From assembly GCF_949628215.1 (NCBI RefSeq), contig NC_134280.1:7203795-7267794 (forward strand): DNA of 64,000 nt, written 5' to 3'. The notes under the pieces were generated by a model. The model did not search any database, had not been told where the DNA came from, and saw only the letters and a program-made list of their open reading frames with translations. This stretch comes from Phalacrocorax aristotelis. Its lineage: Eukaryota; Chordata; Aves; Suliformes; Phalacrocoracidae. Positions 25,301 to 38,525 of the stretch are shown here, piece after piece; the first letter of the stretch is position 1; each line of letters begins with the position of its first letter. Position numbers and translations under genes: made by a program.

Positions 25301-25635
25301 ACAGCCCATAAAGCATTTAAAAAAAAATCTCTGAGAGCAAAACCAGGTAGGGTAAAGTGTGCTTTTTACCCCACAAGAGCTCACGGGTCTTCAGCTGGGA
25401 AAATATGCTCAGAATTCAACTTCCCCTGGTTGTAGCTGTGCTGCTGGAAGCACAGCGTTGGCAGGATTAAACACATCTGACCGGTACAGTGGTCAAAAAT
25501 CAGGGCATTAGCAAACCCCGCTGTATGGAAATGTGGAGGATTGCCAGTGAAGGAAGTTTTTGTCCCCAGATCAAAGTCAGCACTGCAAATGGTAAGGCTG
25601 AGACTGGTCCTTATCCCTTGATAAGGGACCCTCAC

Positions 25636-26294
25636 ATCACAGAACCACAGAATCACAGAATCACAATATCACAGAATGGTGGGGGTTGGAAGGGACCTCT
25701 GGAGATCATCCCATCCAACCCCCCTGCTTGAGCAGGCACACCCAGAGCAGGGGCACAGGGCCGCGTCCAGGCGGGGTGTGAATGTCTCCAGGGAAGGGAC
25801 CCCACAGCCTCCCTGGGCAGCCTGTGCCCCTGCTCTGGCACCCGCACAGGGAAGAAGGTTTTTCTCATCTTGAGGTGGAACTTCCCGTGTTCCAGCTTGT
25901 GCCCGTTGCCCCTTGGCCTGTCATGGGGCACCACTGAAAAGAGCCTAGTCCCGTCCTCCTGACACCCTCCCTTTAGATATTTATAGGTACCGATGAAATC
26001 CCCCCTCAGTCTTCTCTTCTCCAGGCTGAACAAACCCAGGTCTCTCAGCTTCTCCTCATATGGGAGATGCTCCAGTCCCCTGAGCATCTTGGCAGCTCTC
26101 TGCTGGACTTGCTCAAGCAGTTCCCTGTCCTTGTTAAACTGGGGAGCCCAGAACTGGACATGGTACTCCAAATGTGGTCTCACCTGGGCAGAGCAGAGGG
26201 GAAGGATGACCTCCTTCGACCAGCTGGCAACACTCCTTTTAATGCTGGCCACAAGGGCCCGGTGCTGGCTCAGGGTCAGCTTGCTGTCCACCAG
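25636..26294 (-). mobile_element. CR1 LINE, 5'-truncated, ORF2 end still open
   Basis: The 3' tail (ATCACAGAACCACAGAATC-type units) lies at the left. The element extends right to the CAGCTTGCTGTCCACCAG stretch of the late ORF2 region. One minus frame, 26291-25653, is open for 212 codons and includes [15 protein letters not shown] and [18 protein letters not shown]. This is the carboxy-terminal domain downstream of the reverse transcriptase. No catalytic residues are present. Confidence 0.95.
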
Positions 26295-29200
26295 CTCATA
26301 TGCGGCACCGCAGCCCTCACAGGGCTGGGACTGCTGTGGAGTGGACTGTGTCCAGGGGAGCTCAGTGCCTGGGGAGCTTTGCTTTGTGTTAAAGGTTTCT
26401 CAGCAGTGCTGGTGTGCTGAAGCGATGCTCCCGTGCTTCAGTGGGGCTCACTAACCAGCCCTTAACTGGGAGCAAGTAAGTCTGCAGGTGCAGGAGTTGC
26501 AGTTGGGCAGTTTGGATTAACCGCAGTGTGGTGCAAGGTGATGCAAACTGCTGGCAGACCAGACACCCATGGGTGCTGAGCTCCCACAAAGTCCACAGAC
26601 TGGTCAGAGAGCAGCTAACAGTAAGCTAGTACTAAAAAGTAGCATTGAATTATTAATATTGCTAATTACATTTCAATTGCACCTGAAATGGAGGATCAGA
26701 ATTGAAATTCTGCTTCCTTACCTCCTCTCAAAGCAAGGCTGAGCCCAGTCATCTCGGCACACAGGACACTGCTCCACCTCCGGAGGGAAGAGGCCTGAAT
26801 ACCCAGAGCACCAAAGTACCTCAAAGTAGTCACTCTGCCAGGCAAAAATCTGTTACAATATAGGAATACTTCTTTTTATGCTGTTGATGGAAATAAGATG
26901 ACAACTCACCCTTTTCTGGGTAAACAGAGAAAGCAAATGGTGGGAGAGCGGGTCCAAGTCCAGTGGGGGATGCTCACCTTTCACAGAACTTTTGACTGAT
27001 CTTCTGTGAATAATTCTGGTTTTTACTGCTCTTAAAAAGGAAATCCTGATCTAAATTAACACTTCTATGTAAGGTGGGTTAATGTTTCCTTTCCATTCAT
27101 TCTCAAGCCCTGGTATTTATACCAGGCAGCAAACGTACCTGGTGGTCCCCCAGAGCATGACAGCCGGTCCCTTTGGAGCCCAGCAGCCCTCTGCTGCCAC
27201 AGCAGCTCTGGCCACAAAGTGAGTAAAGGAAGGAAACCACTTTGGAAGCCTGAAAACTTACCGGCAAATATTTATAAAAACATGGAATCTGAAGAAATAC
27301 ATCCAATGGAGCAGCTTTGATTCAGCCAAGCATTTCTGATGCAAGTTTAGCAACATGCCCATCTAGCAATTAGCAGATTGCATTAGCAGGTAGAAGAGAA
27401 AATGCCCATATGAAAGGCACTGCAGATTTATTTTACAAAAATCCACTAGATGGTGATGCAAGGATACTTTTCTGCTCTTTCTCTTACACTTGGATCCCCA
27501 TTTAGTTGTGCTTGAGCTGGCCTTTCCTGCTAACACAGGCTGTTGTTGTCTTTGCTTTTTATTTTTAGGAGCTGACAGAGGTCATTTGGAAACTTATCAC
27601 TCGCTGACGTTTCATCCTGTATGAAACAGGCCTTAGGCAATGGTTATGAAGTGATTACAGCTTGCCAAATATTATTCTCTGCATCAAGACTCGGCACAAG
27701 GAAGGATGAAGGACTTAGCTTTCAGTTTGCGGATTAGTCGTCTTTTATAGGCTGTAGAAAGGAAAAATATATTGAACACAGTGGGGGAAGAAAGGTATTC
27801 AGCAAACTGGCAATTTCTGAAAACAGCCATACTTTGGAAGAGTTACTGTGGAAAAAAGCCTGGAGATTTTCCTCAGGCTCAATAGTAAAATCTCTGAGCA
27901 TTTTTTTTTCTCTCCTCCTTTGAAGTCTGTATTTCTCCTGTGAATAAAAGAGAGAAAATCACAAAGATTCATTTGGCAGAGGTGTAGGCAGGATCAGCCC
28001 TGGCATCTAGGGCAGAAGCACTCCATAGGTGTACACCATGAGCACATATGGGCTGCAGGAATCCATGCAATGCATAGCAAATGTTACAGGGGGTAAGGAG
28101 TGAGGAGGGCTCCTACTATACATTAATTTTCAGCTCTGATCTCCATTCAGCTTGGGCTTCTGCAGTGAGCACCCACTCTTACTGCTTTTATTTTAAGTTC
28201 AGGATATTTAATGCTTTTATTAATCCCAGCTCCTGGAGTCAAGTGAATGCGAAAAAAACTGTCTTAGCATATTTTCAACAGTAAAATTCAAGCTTCTGTA
28301 GTATGGTGGGGTACCCAAAATGCACTCCAGGGCTCAAAACATAGAAGATGCTTTGAAAGAATTCCCAAAATGGGTTCATTTAAAAGCAAATTCATAAAAA
28401 CTTTCAGTGGTTAGTGGGGAGGTAGAGAGGGGGAGGCTGGGTGTCTCAGGCAGGATAACCAGCTCGGATGGGGAGTCGGAGAAAAATGCTTTGGTAAATA
28501 CCCTGAAAGCAAAATAATCTTACATTATAATGACAAAATCAGAAAACTGGGAGAATCATTCAAGTATTTAAGTGATGACATGACTTTCTTACTCATGATT
28601 AAATACGATTAAAGCATAGAGCTAATGCCACCAGTTTATAGCAATCCATGTTATAAAGACTGGGGGGCAGAGGTGGGGGGGACGACTCTTTTGTGTTTTA
28701 AATTGTATCTCCAAGAATTGCTAAAAATTGATTTTTAGATTTCATTAAAAATAAAAAGAAGCGCAATTGATTTTCCTAGAAAGAGCGTGGAAGGGCTGCA
28801 GGGGCAAGGGCCGAAGGGGCACTGGGATGGCAGCGGTGGCCGTTTCCCTGCCCTCCCTGGCTGTTGGACACTGCAGGGAGCTGCCTTGAGCCCATCCTTC
28901 AGGTGCTGCTTGCAGTTCCTGCCCATGGTGTTCCCAACTGCTCGAGCAGGTACTGCAGCCTCCCTGTATTTTTTTTTCTATTTTATTTTTCCCCCTCTGC
29001 TTAGTAGTCTCCTCATGGTGACAACAAAATGTCTGTTTTCCAGGAAACTATTTGAGCTTTATGGATTAGCCATGGTAGGCACTTGCAGACCTCCATAAAG
29101 CACATTGACACTCTCTCTGGTGTATTACTAACTCGACTGAAAAATTGATCAAAACTGATAGAGTTACAGTGCCTTTACAATCTGCAGTTGTGCTGCTCTG

Positions 29201-29984
29201 CTTTTACCAAGGCAGCAGAGTCAAACCCGGTGAAAACTCTTGCCTGGAAAATATACCTTCATCGTGCCCTTGGCTTTGCACTGTGGCAAGAGCTGCGCAC
29301 CCGAAGTGGATGATGTGCAGGATGACGTGCCCTCTGCCCATGGCTGCTGGTCCTCCTGGGGCCAAGCTCCCCCGGCATCTGCAGGTATCCTTGAAATGCA
29401 GCAGGGAGTGCCTGCCGGGTCCTGCCCTGCCACAGGGCTCTGACACCACCTGCGACCTGCTCAGCCTGGCACGACCTTGCCCCGATGCGGGCATGGCCTC
29501 AGGTGACTCGGGATGCAATCTTGCTGCAGCTGTGCATCATCCCCCATCCCATCTGCTCCAGCAGCAGCTTTTAGGAGAGACTGCTTGAATTGTAGGAAAC
29601 AAGCTCATTAAATGTGGGCATAGGTTTGCTGGAGAAGATGGGATGCCATGCAGTAGAGGGGCTGCTGGTCCACTGCAAGACCTCAGCAAAGTCTTTTATC
29701 TTTTCCCCTCTCCCTCCCAACAGCTCTTCCTTTTGCTTACTGAGATTATCAGTCCCTCAGAGCAGCGTCCATGCTTTGCAAGGTATTTGTATTTTATTTC
29801 ACCCCAAGAGCTCCTAGTCTTTGGGAAGGCAGCGGGGGTTTGGGTGTGAAGTCTCTCCCCAAGCATCCCCTACTGTCCCAGTCCTACAGAAATGCCTTCT
29901 GCTTCTGTTTATGATTTACAGTTTGATTTTTGCTGGGATCCCAAATAAAGACTGAATAGCAAAGCCAATACTTAATTCAAACAG

Positions 29985-30215
29985 TTTCCAAATGAGGGGT
30001 CCGACGGGATACAGAGGATATTAAGATAATTGACAAAGTATCAGAAGTGGATAGCGGAGGAGATAAGGCACTCGCGCTCCTAGACGTGCAACCTGAGCCA
30101 AAATGCTCTCCACCACATGTTAAGCTGTGCCCACTCTTGTATAAGGCAGCAATGCAGCAATGCTTGCTATCAAATTCAGTTCAATAAAGCTGGTCAATAA
30201 ACACACACAGATTCA
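29985..30215 (+). repeat. Possible LTR-like fragment
   Basis: A TATA-like tgtataag near 30139 is followed by two AATAAA-type signals (caataaagctggtcaataaa) at about 30182-30202. An upstream gaggggtccgacggga stretch resembles leader sequence next to LTRs. No flanking gag or pol frame and no second LTR are seen. This is a weak call. Confidence 0.2.
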
Positions 30216-33200
30216 TGCAGTGACATGATACGCATGCAGGGGAAGAAGCGCTGCCATGGCAAGGTATCACACGTACAAGTCTTTGTGCTGCCTTCGAATC
30301 ACGCATCCCCAACGGGAAAGGACAGTGAGGGAGATGCTCAGCTTTTCAGCTCTTTTGAGTCATGATACAGCTTATAGCCTTCAACAAGGGTATTTAAATA
30401 TAGCTTTGAAATGACATCAAAATACTACTATCATATGGTTTTATTAGGCTAAAAAAATGCATAGTAATGATGAGTTTCAGCATAAGGAGCAAATAGTCAT
30501 TTTAAAATTTTATATGTGCATGTGGGTAGATATACAGGATAGTCAAGAAAAAGAATGAGATGACTTTACCACAAGCATCAAGCACAGGCAACCTTCTATC
30601 ACCTCACAAAATGCTGGAAGTTTCCCAGTTTGTAAGCTGGGTGCCACTGTAACACCTCAACAGTTTGTTTATTTATTTTATCTGAATGTGTACAAAAATA
30701 AAGGGATATTCTAGGAGCTCTTTGCACCCCTGCCATTTCCCCCAGCTATGAACAATTTCTGCTGGGCTCCTCACCAAGTCCCGCACCCTGGCCGGATCCA
30801 TCTGGGCCAACACCCAGTAATGCAGCGCAGAGCAGAGCTGCACTCATGGGATGGCCCTGGCCAATAGAGGGGTGCAGGACCAGCCCCAGCAACTCTTGGA
30901 GGCAGTCCCGTCTACCTGCATAGTTAAAAACATGCAGCACAAACTCTGGGCAACACTAAGGTACTTAATATCCTTCCAGACAGCAATGCTGTTTAAGTCA
31001 TCATTACAGCAACTGTAACTATTACTGTAGGTAAGTCCTGCATGGCCACCAAGGTGGTGACAGGCCCTGATGGCCCTGGCTCCCTCCTTTGCTCTTGCTC
31101 TCCCATGTAGCCACAAAATCTCATTTCTTTCCCCCCCCCCGATTTTAACTACTTATCCCAGAAAGGGTCCGACTGCTGAGCCAGGAGGTGACCCACAGCT
31201 CCAAGCAGGCATGAGGAGTCATGAAAGGACCAGCACCAAACATCTCAGTAAACTCAGTGTGGCAAAACCATAACTGCTTCAAAAGTCCCTGGAAAGAAGA
31301 GCAAATGAAGCAGCTCCAGTGTAACATGGCCATTTCTTCTTGCTCCGTGGCTTGTGCCGTTGGGCTCGTCTTTGAACAGCCCACACCCACACTGCAGAGC
31401 TCATGTTTGCCCCCGTGTAGAGGCCAGGTGCTTCAGAGTGAGCACCCTGATCGCTTCCACTCACGTATTGCCTAAATACGAATAACATTGCTAGGGCTGC
31501 TGAAGGTACCTCCTGCAGTTTAATGCCCTTCAGAGACAGCGCTGAAGGGAAGCAGCTCGGTCGGCTCTGGTGCCTTCCCATCTGTAGGATTTAACATGAC
31601 TCCTGATCTGTTAGCAGACCTAACCCAGAGCTATGGTTTTCAACTTTTTTCCTTCCCCTCCTTAAATGCTACGTACATGAGTGAGCTTTCCTAAAGCAGT
31701 GAAGAAGCTTTTGATCTCAATTCTGGTATCAGCTATAGTGAGAAAATTAAAATCCATTATTTGTTACCAACGTTTTAATTATTCAGTGTTATCAAGTTGT
31801 CACCAGGCCTTTAATTATTTTTCAGTTGATACCTAATTTCCCACACTACAATTGCTTTAGTGATGTTAAGGTAGATCTGCAACTGTAATAGAAAACATCC
31901 AAGTCCTTTATGGTGCTGGGGACTGGAAATGACAATGTTAATAAAATTCACTCATCTCCCATGCCACCAGCCATCATCAATATAGCGTTCATCTGCCGTT
32001 GACATGCTATTTAATTATGCTCTTTTGGTACCAATAAATACTTAATAATATATTGAAAATTAGTAGACAGGATATAACACTGTCTATGATTCTGCATCTG
32101 CTTAAAGAAAGGGGGCAAGAACATAAAATTTCACTACCAAAGCCTCTCAACAGTGGACTTGGCTTTTCGGACAGCAGCATGATGCTGGGAAAGTTATTTA
32201 TATACAGGGTATGTGCACCCAAGACAGTGGTAGCATTCCGGAGATGAGGCAGAGGTTTCACAGGTGATTAACACCAGTTACGCAGCTAGTTACCCTTGCT
32301 TACAGAGAATGTTTAGTTTAACACTCCAGGCAATTTAGACTCAGCAAAACCTTATGCAAAAAAGGAAACCTTGGTTACAATGAGAAAGCTGGTGCAGAAA
32401 CTCACAAAACCTCACTAGAGCCAGCAAAAAGGCAAGTTTCTTGTCGAGTCCAGGACAGGAAAAGGGTAGGATTATTTTACCTTCAGGGTGGGATTATTAT
32501 ACCTGCTGCTGATCCCCATCGCTGGAAGAGTCCCTGAGCAGCTCTTCCTGCTGCTGTGCACTCAATAACCCAGCATCTCTGAGGGCAGATACTAAAAAAA
32601 AGCCTTTTTTTTTTTTTTCCCCTTTTCCCCTTGAAGGCCGTTACCAGTCAGGGCACAATTGGTCTCTAACACACAGGCAATGTTTCATGGACATTTGAGA
32701 CAGCTCTAACCCAGACAGGCATCCCCAGGCTGTGCACACAGGTCCCACTCATGTTATGTGAGTTGAACGCTCTGAAAACCAGCTGGGTTAATGTTTTCGT
32801 GCCTTTCCTTTTGATACTGCTCACGCTAACAACACACTGGGGGAAAATGTCTAGCAGAAGAACTGCCCGCAGTGTCACCAGCCAGGAGTGAGCAGGGACT
32901 GTTGGCATCGGATGGAGGCATCAGGAGTGAGAGGTGCTGGGAACAAAGCCAGGCTGGAAAGGCAGGGAGTTTCTGCAGAGAGCTGCTGGTCCTGTGTGTA
33001 GGAGGGGTCCCTGCAGCCCTCCTTGGGAGAGGAGGGGAAATGGCCAGATTGAGCTGATCAATGTGACGAGGTGGGTGAGCAAACAGGAGCAGAAGAAGCC
33101 CACAAAGCATGCCCTGCTGCTGTTCCACGTATTGCCCAGTAGCAAAAGCGATAAGCAGAAGCTTACCAGAACACTGGTGTGGGGTCACGATTTCCTTTAC

Positions 33201-33227
33201 ATTAAGCCTTAAGGTAAGGAGGTCCTC

Positions 33228-33244
33228 TTTTTTTTTTTTTTTTT
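33228..33244 (+). repeat. Poly(T) run, 17 bases
   Basis: An uninterrupted T run. It lies 26 bp left of the TTTGATTTATC tandem. Confidence 0.9.
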
Positions 33245-33269
33245 AAGGTGCTGAGGGATCTTAAAAAGT

Positions 33270-33303
33270 TTTGATTTATCTTTGATTTATCTTTGATTGA
33301 TTT
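33270..33303 (+). repeat. Three tandem 11-bp TTTGAT units
   Basis: TTTGATTTATC is repeated about three times, the last ending TTTGATTGATT. Two of the units contain CTTTGAT, the TCF/LEF core. The 11-bp period is close to one helical turn. It may be a simple repeat. Confidence 0.6.
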
Positions 33304-36300
33304 TTCTGTCTTGGAAGATTGCTTGGAATTACTTGCAAGACCCTCCAAGCACCGAGGTTCTTCCCAGCTGCTCTGCGGACCCCTGGGACTTTCCCCTGCC
33401 ACTGCATCCTCACTGTCCACTTGGGCTGCTTCCAGCTATTAGGACTTGGAAATTTCATCCTACAAATTCCTTTGTAAGAGGAAAATGGGCAAAGCCCACT
33501 CATTAATGTACATAATACTGGTCCTGCTGCCAGTGAACAGCAAAATAAGGAACTTGTGTCTCACCCTGCTGTGTTTTACACTGCTTGAGCACCTGGAAGC
33601 TAAAACACAGGGAGAAAAGCCTTGAGTAGGTCAGCATCTCTAGACTGGGGTCTCCCAGTCACCACCATAATTCGCTTTTACAGCTGGCAGATAGGTGTGT
33701 AAGGCTTACAGGTGACTCCCTGCCCGCTGCGTGCCAGCTGCTGCTCCAATACACTGTTTGGCATGATTTTCTTTCTATCTAATGGTGCTTTTTGTCCAGA
33801 ATTAATTAGCAGATGTATGAAATAACCTTTCTAACCAGCACCTCCACTTTTAGCCTGCAGCACCTTTTGCAAACAAATTTTTCATGTTTGAGATTTAAAT
33901 TTGTGCATTAGTGCCGATCTTCCAGAGATGGGGAAGCAAAGGCTGCCAACACACTACCCAAGTGCTTGAGATTGTTGCATATTTTATACCGTTCCTCTCT
34001 CTGCTAATTGACTTAATGCCACACACAGCTGGGAACAAATTTGCATCCCCAAAAAGACCACGGCACTCTGAAGATGTGCTTTTTCACGTGCCAATCTGAC
34101 AGCTTGACTCGCAAGTGGCTCCCCCCCAGAAAATACCCATGCTGCACAGATGTGGATGATTAGTGCCTGAACCAGAACTAACTTCTCAGAAAATTGTACT
34201 TATTGCAGGACAAATTGAGTCTACTATGGCAGAAGCCAGAATAATTCCTCAGGGGAGCACAGGGCTTATCCAGCAGTTAATTCATTATTTGTACCTGCTC
34301 AGAGCCAGGATAGAAACAGCAGGCAAGGCGGCAGCAAACAAGGTACAAACTCCAGTATCTCAGGATCAATTGGTTCAGATAAAGGCTTATTGCTATCATG
34401 GCAAGGTTGCAAAACACCTCTACAAGCGCTTACAGTTGGGGGGAAATAAAAGGAAGCAGCTGTTTTACTACTGTCCTTTAGTTTTGTGAGGAGATATACA
34501 CACTTGACTGCAATTAATGCTATGTTTTGGGCTTTGCCATGCTTTCACATGCACCCCAAAGTCAGAGTCTAGAGAGGAAATACATCCCAGGTTGGGAGGG
34601 CAGGTCCCGTCTTCACAATGGTGCCCTGATAAGGCAACCAGCACCCGCCAGAGGCAGCTGTGGCTGGCCTCGCTACGTGTCAAGGCTGACGCTTTAGAAA
34701 GAAAAAGTAGTTTGAAAAAAGTGTTAACAACCAACAGCACCAGAAGTGATGCAGGTGCTGAGCTCTGCCATGTTTCTAGTGGCACTTATGATACCAGGGC
34801 TGACTTTTGCTGAGAATAGGTACCCCTTTTTGCTGCTCTAAATACACCTCCTCAAGGGACAGGGTATCCCCCACAGCTGCCCGGGGTGATCCCACGCTGG
34901 CCCCCATCTCCAACATGTGCTCTGCAATCGCATGTGTGCATGCGAGCCCCAGGAGCAGCTCTCACCCTCACCTCCCAGCAGCAATTTTCCACCCTGAGAA
35001 GTGGTGTCCTGTGGCCATGCAAAGAGACACACCGTGGCGCCAGGGCTCAACTTCTTCAAGGGTTTCTGGAAGATTTGGGAAGCCAATATTTTTTAAAATA
35101 TCAAGCCATTTATTGAGGCATGCAAACAAGCTCAGGTGCACAGGCACTGTGTGAAGTCCAGCCTGGCCCCGAGGCAAAGCAAAGCGGCTCCTAACTTCAA
35201 CATCACCTTTAACAGATGTGACAAATTGGAGGAGGATGTGTCTCTATTGGGTGTGGATACTTTCTGACCTTTTTTTGTAGTCCTGACTGGCGCAGGGAAT
35301 CACCTTGAATCTTCATTTGCTTTGCTGCATTCACACTGGGTTTACTGTAGTATATTTTTTAATTCAAAATATACTCTATTATATGCTATATATAATACGT
35401 TAAATAGACATTATACACATTTGCTGCTGTGGGTGGCTGGGGAGCTTCTCTACCCTATGCAGGCCTGGAATAGTTTTTTATTTCAACTGAGAGAACATGT
35501 TAGTTAAAATAATCTCAGGTAAATTTATGCTATTTGATCTGTGCCATTACACAGCCATTTTTACTAAAGCAAGCGATAATTAATCTGGTTGTCCCCCTTG
35601 TATTTATAGATATTGCAAATATAGTTTTTTTTCTATTCCCTAAAAATAAATACTTCCCACGTGGAAAAACAGTTATCGTAATGTGAGCACGTTTGACTCA
35701 GTAAGGGCACTTGTATTGCACCCTATTAGCACTGCCACCTTTCCATCAGTCCTGAACGGAACAGAAGAAAATGCAGTATGAATTCATGCAGTACACTGGT
35801 TGGAGAAATACCTAGCGAGAAAAGAATAATAAATCCAGTCTGCACCACACTACTCAAACAACCAACCCTATCGCCTTCATTACCAGCTGCAGCACAGAAA
35901 GGCCACATCTGCTGCTCCCTTGAAATGACACCATCATCTTTAGCCATTCAATGACTCGTATCGTCACTTGGACTGGACCTGCATTTGTCTCTGGAAAAAG
36001 CATAACCCAGGGAAGGAAGAGGAACCAGGACGAGTTAGTATGTTGGGAGGTGAGCAGCAAAATCCATCCGTGAGCTAAATGAGGGACCAAACAGATAAAA
36101 AACAAGTTGCATTTCCCTTCTGAGCCTGTAAACACTGGAAAATACACTCACAGCTACAGATATGAAATAGCCATTCTGGAATTATTGACTATCAATGTGT
36201 TGGAGGAAAAAAGAAACCTGCCAGCGAAGACCCATATATGATCTCAGCCTGTGCACAGCAGGCCCTGCAGAGACTGAGGAGACACAGCAGCTGTGAGACG

Positions 36301-38220
36301 GGCGTCAATAAGTAACGCTGATACCTGCGCTGTACGGGCACTAGCAATTCTGCACCATAGTTACGCATTAGCACCTTGTTTTCGGTCCATGCTCTGTTGC
36401 TTTGCCTCCAGATGAATTTCTTTTGCTCCATTTTAACCTTGAAGGCAAAACTGGTCTTTTAAATGTTAAAAAAGTCACATATTTGGGAGGGGAAAAAAAA
36501 CCCGTAAATTCTTGGTAGACCTTGCGAATGTGAATACCAGCGCTCCAGCCAGCACTAACATGAAGCGGTGCCTTGTGTGCAAGGTGGTTTTCTGTCCTTC
36601 ACCCCTCCCCCTCACCCGCACAGTGAACATATCCATGAGGAATGGGAAGGTCCACATCTCAGTGACAGCTCTCAGCAAGAAGAGTGATTGAACACATTAT
36701 GGGTTAGGGAAAGTAACACTTCCAGGCCTGTCTTCCGAGTACAGGAATGAGAAAGGAATTTATTTAGCTTCCCCCTAGTACTCCTTTATAGTAAGAGAGT
36801 GCTTGTTTGTTGTCTTGGTAGTAGAAGAAAATATCCCAGCTAGTCCCTTTGCTTTCTGTAAGCGGTAATTCACAGGGGGACGCATGCGACACTAGAGCTG
36901 AGCTCTCCCGCAAAGAGGCGAGCCTGCCGGCGATGGTCTCCAGCTCCACCTGCAGCCGTCCCACCACCACTCACCTCCCACCAGTGCTCGCAGCCCACCC
37001 TTGCATGGATTGCCATGGGAAGGGGCTGACACATCCAGCATGCCTCTACAGGGAACCCGCTGATTCCTCCTCCACTCATCTGCAGCTCCTTCCCCGCTTG
37101 CCCGGTAAGGGCCAGCGGGCACCAGCATTGCCATGCATTGGCCTCCGGATCTCCCTGGGGTATTTTGTTCTCCCAAGTCGTTCACTCTGCTGATGCTCAC
37201 CCCTTGCCCCACTCACGTGGAGAAGATGAATGGTCCGGGGAGCTGCAGGCACAGCAAGGGTCTCACCCATTCCCTGGTGATATCAAAACAGCAAAACTAT
37301 CAGTCTCCCCAAAAGCAACATATCACCCTTATAAATTAACCCAGATTTTCACCTTACACCTGCTGGAAGAGCCACCATGGGCCAGCACAGCTCCACGCAG
37401 GCAGCAGTGGAGGAGCAGATACCAGCTCCGTATTTTTGCAGCCAAGGTTTGCTTTCAGCTGGGCAGCAAATGAACTCCTTAGGAAAGCAGGACATACTCG
37501 CCACAGATTATATTTCACACCAGCATCTAGGTCCATTCATGAAACGGTCATTTGATGAAGTAACTCACAGCGGGGCCCTGCACCCGCGGCCGGACAACCT
37601 GACATTTCGGTCCTTTCCTGTCCGTGCTGCAGTAAATGGAGCTGTCAGGTCAGAGCGTGCCATTTCATTTTCATTCAAGCACCTATATAATGTTCATCAT
37701 GTTATAGGGGGACATTTTTATGTCGAGAAAAACACAAGTGCTCTCCCAAAATGACTCAATGGCAATAAAGAATAAATTGTCTTTAAACCTGTATAAGGAA
37801 TGCTGAAGTCACAAATAAGGCATAAAATAATATGGAGCTGAAAAGTGCCTTTTCCTTATTCGGTTTATCAAAGTAAAACTAGGCTGGCAAGCTTGTTCTA
37901 TCAAGCAAACGGATGTGGTAAAAAAGGAAATTAAAATCCTGATCCATATTCATTGTTACAGTGTCTGCAAGGGAGAAAAAAAATTTTTTTTTTTTTTGCA
38001 TTAGAAAGCTGTTCTGAAGTTTTACAGGAAAAAAAGTAAGCAGAGCTGATGATAAGGACGCAAAAGAAAATCAAAGGTAATTAATAGAAACAAAGCAAAC
38101 AGCAGAAGATGTCCGACTAAGTGTCTAATATTAAACAAAACGTGAAACACCAAATGCTGTCGACTGCACCAAGCAGCAGCTCTGAGCACCAGCAGCATTT
38201 TAATAGGGAAAGTTCTTTCC

Positions 38221-38310
38221 CAAAGCTCCCAGCCCTGGCCTGGCCAGCGCCGCTGCTGCCCCGGCCCGCGGCCGGCAGCCACCGGCCCCCCTGCTCCCTG
38301 CATCGGCAGC
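38221..38310. other. Short GC- and CpG-rich patch
   Basis: The sequence around gccccggcccgcggccgg is markedly GC-rich with several CpGs inside AT-leaning intergenic DNA. It is too short to call an island, and no adjoining exon was seen. Confidence 0.35.
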
Positions 38311-38509
38311 AGGGTTTATCTCCAACCACATAACAGCTCTTTCGTTTCTGTTTACATTAGGTTTTTACACAGTCCTGGCAGCAGCACCAAATAGTTGCAC
38401 CCGGGAACAGGTGCACCCATGAAATAAAGTCAGACTATTTCCCAGGTTAAAAAGAGGCTCATGTCTGTAAGAGCAGAAGTCTAAGGCAGACGAGGACTAG
38501 TGACTAAAT

Positions 38510-38525
38510 GGGGGGGGGGGGGGGG
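38510..38525 (+). repeat. Poly(G) run, 16 bases
   Basis: Sixteen G in a row. Such runs can form four-stranded structures and are prone to length error in assemblies. Confidence 0.9.

Larger units (their letters stand above)
19187..25635. other. Intergenic DNA between HNMT and THSD7B
   Basis: No exons are recognised. It holds a 17-base poly(T) at 19513-19529, a possible MIR-like fragment near 20330 and a CpG-rich patch at 22021-22330. It also holds a proline- and serine-rich open frame at 23083-23829 with no family resemblance. Confidence 0.55.

Noticed and set aside
29145-29588. 147-codon plus-strand open frame with many cysteines
   Set aside because: The cysteine spacing fits no known domain, and the region also has two minus-strand frames. 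Probably chance.
34163-34489. 108-codon plus-strand open frame that reads like a normal protein
   Set aside because: The composition is plausible, but I recognise no family and see no convincing splice partners. Kept out for lack of support.
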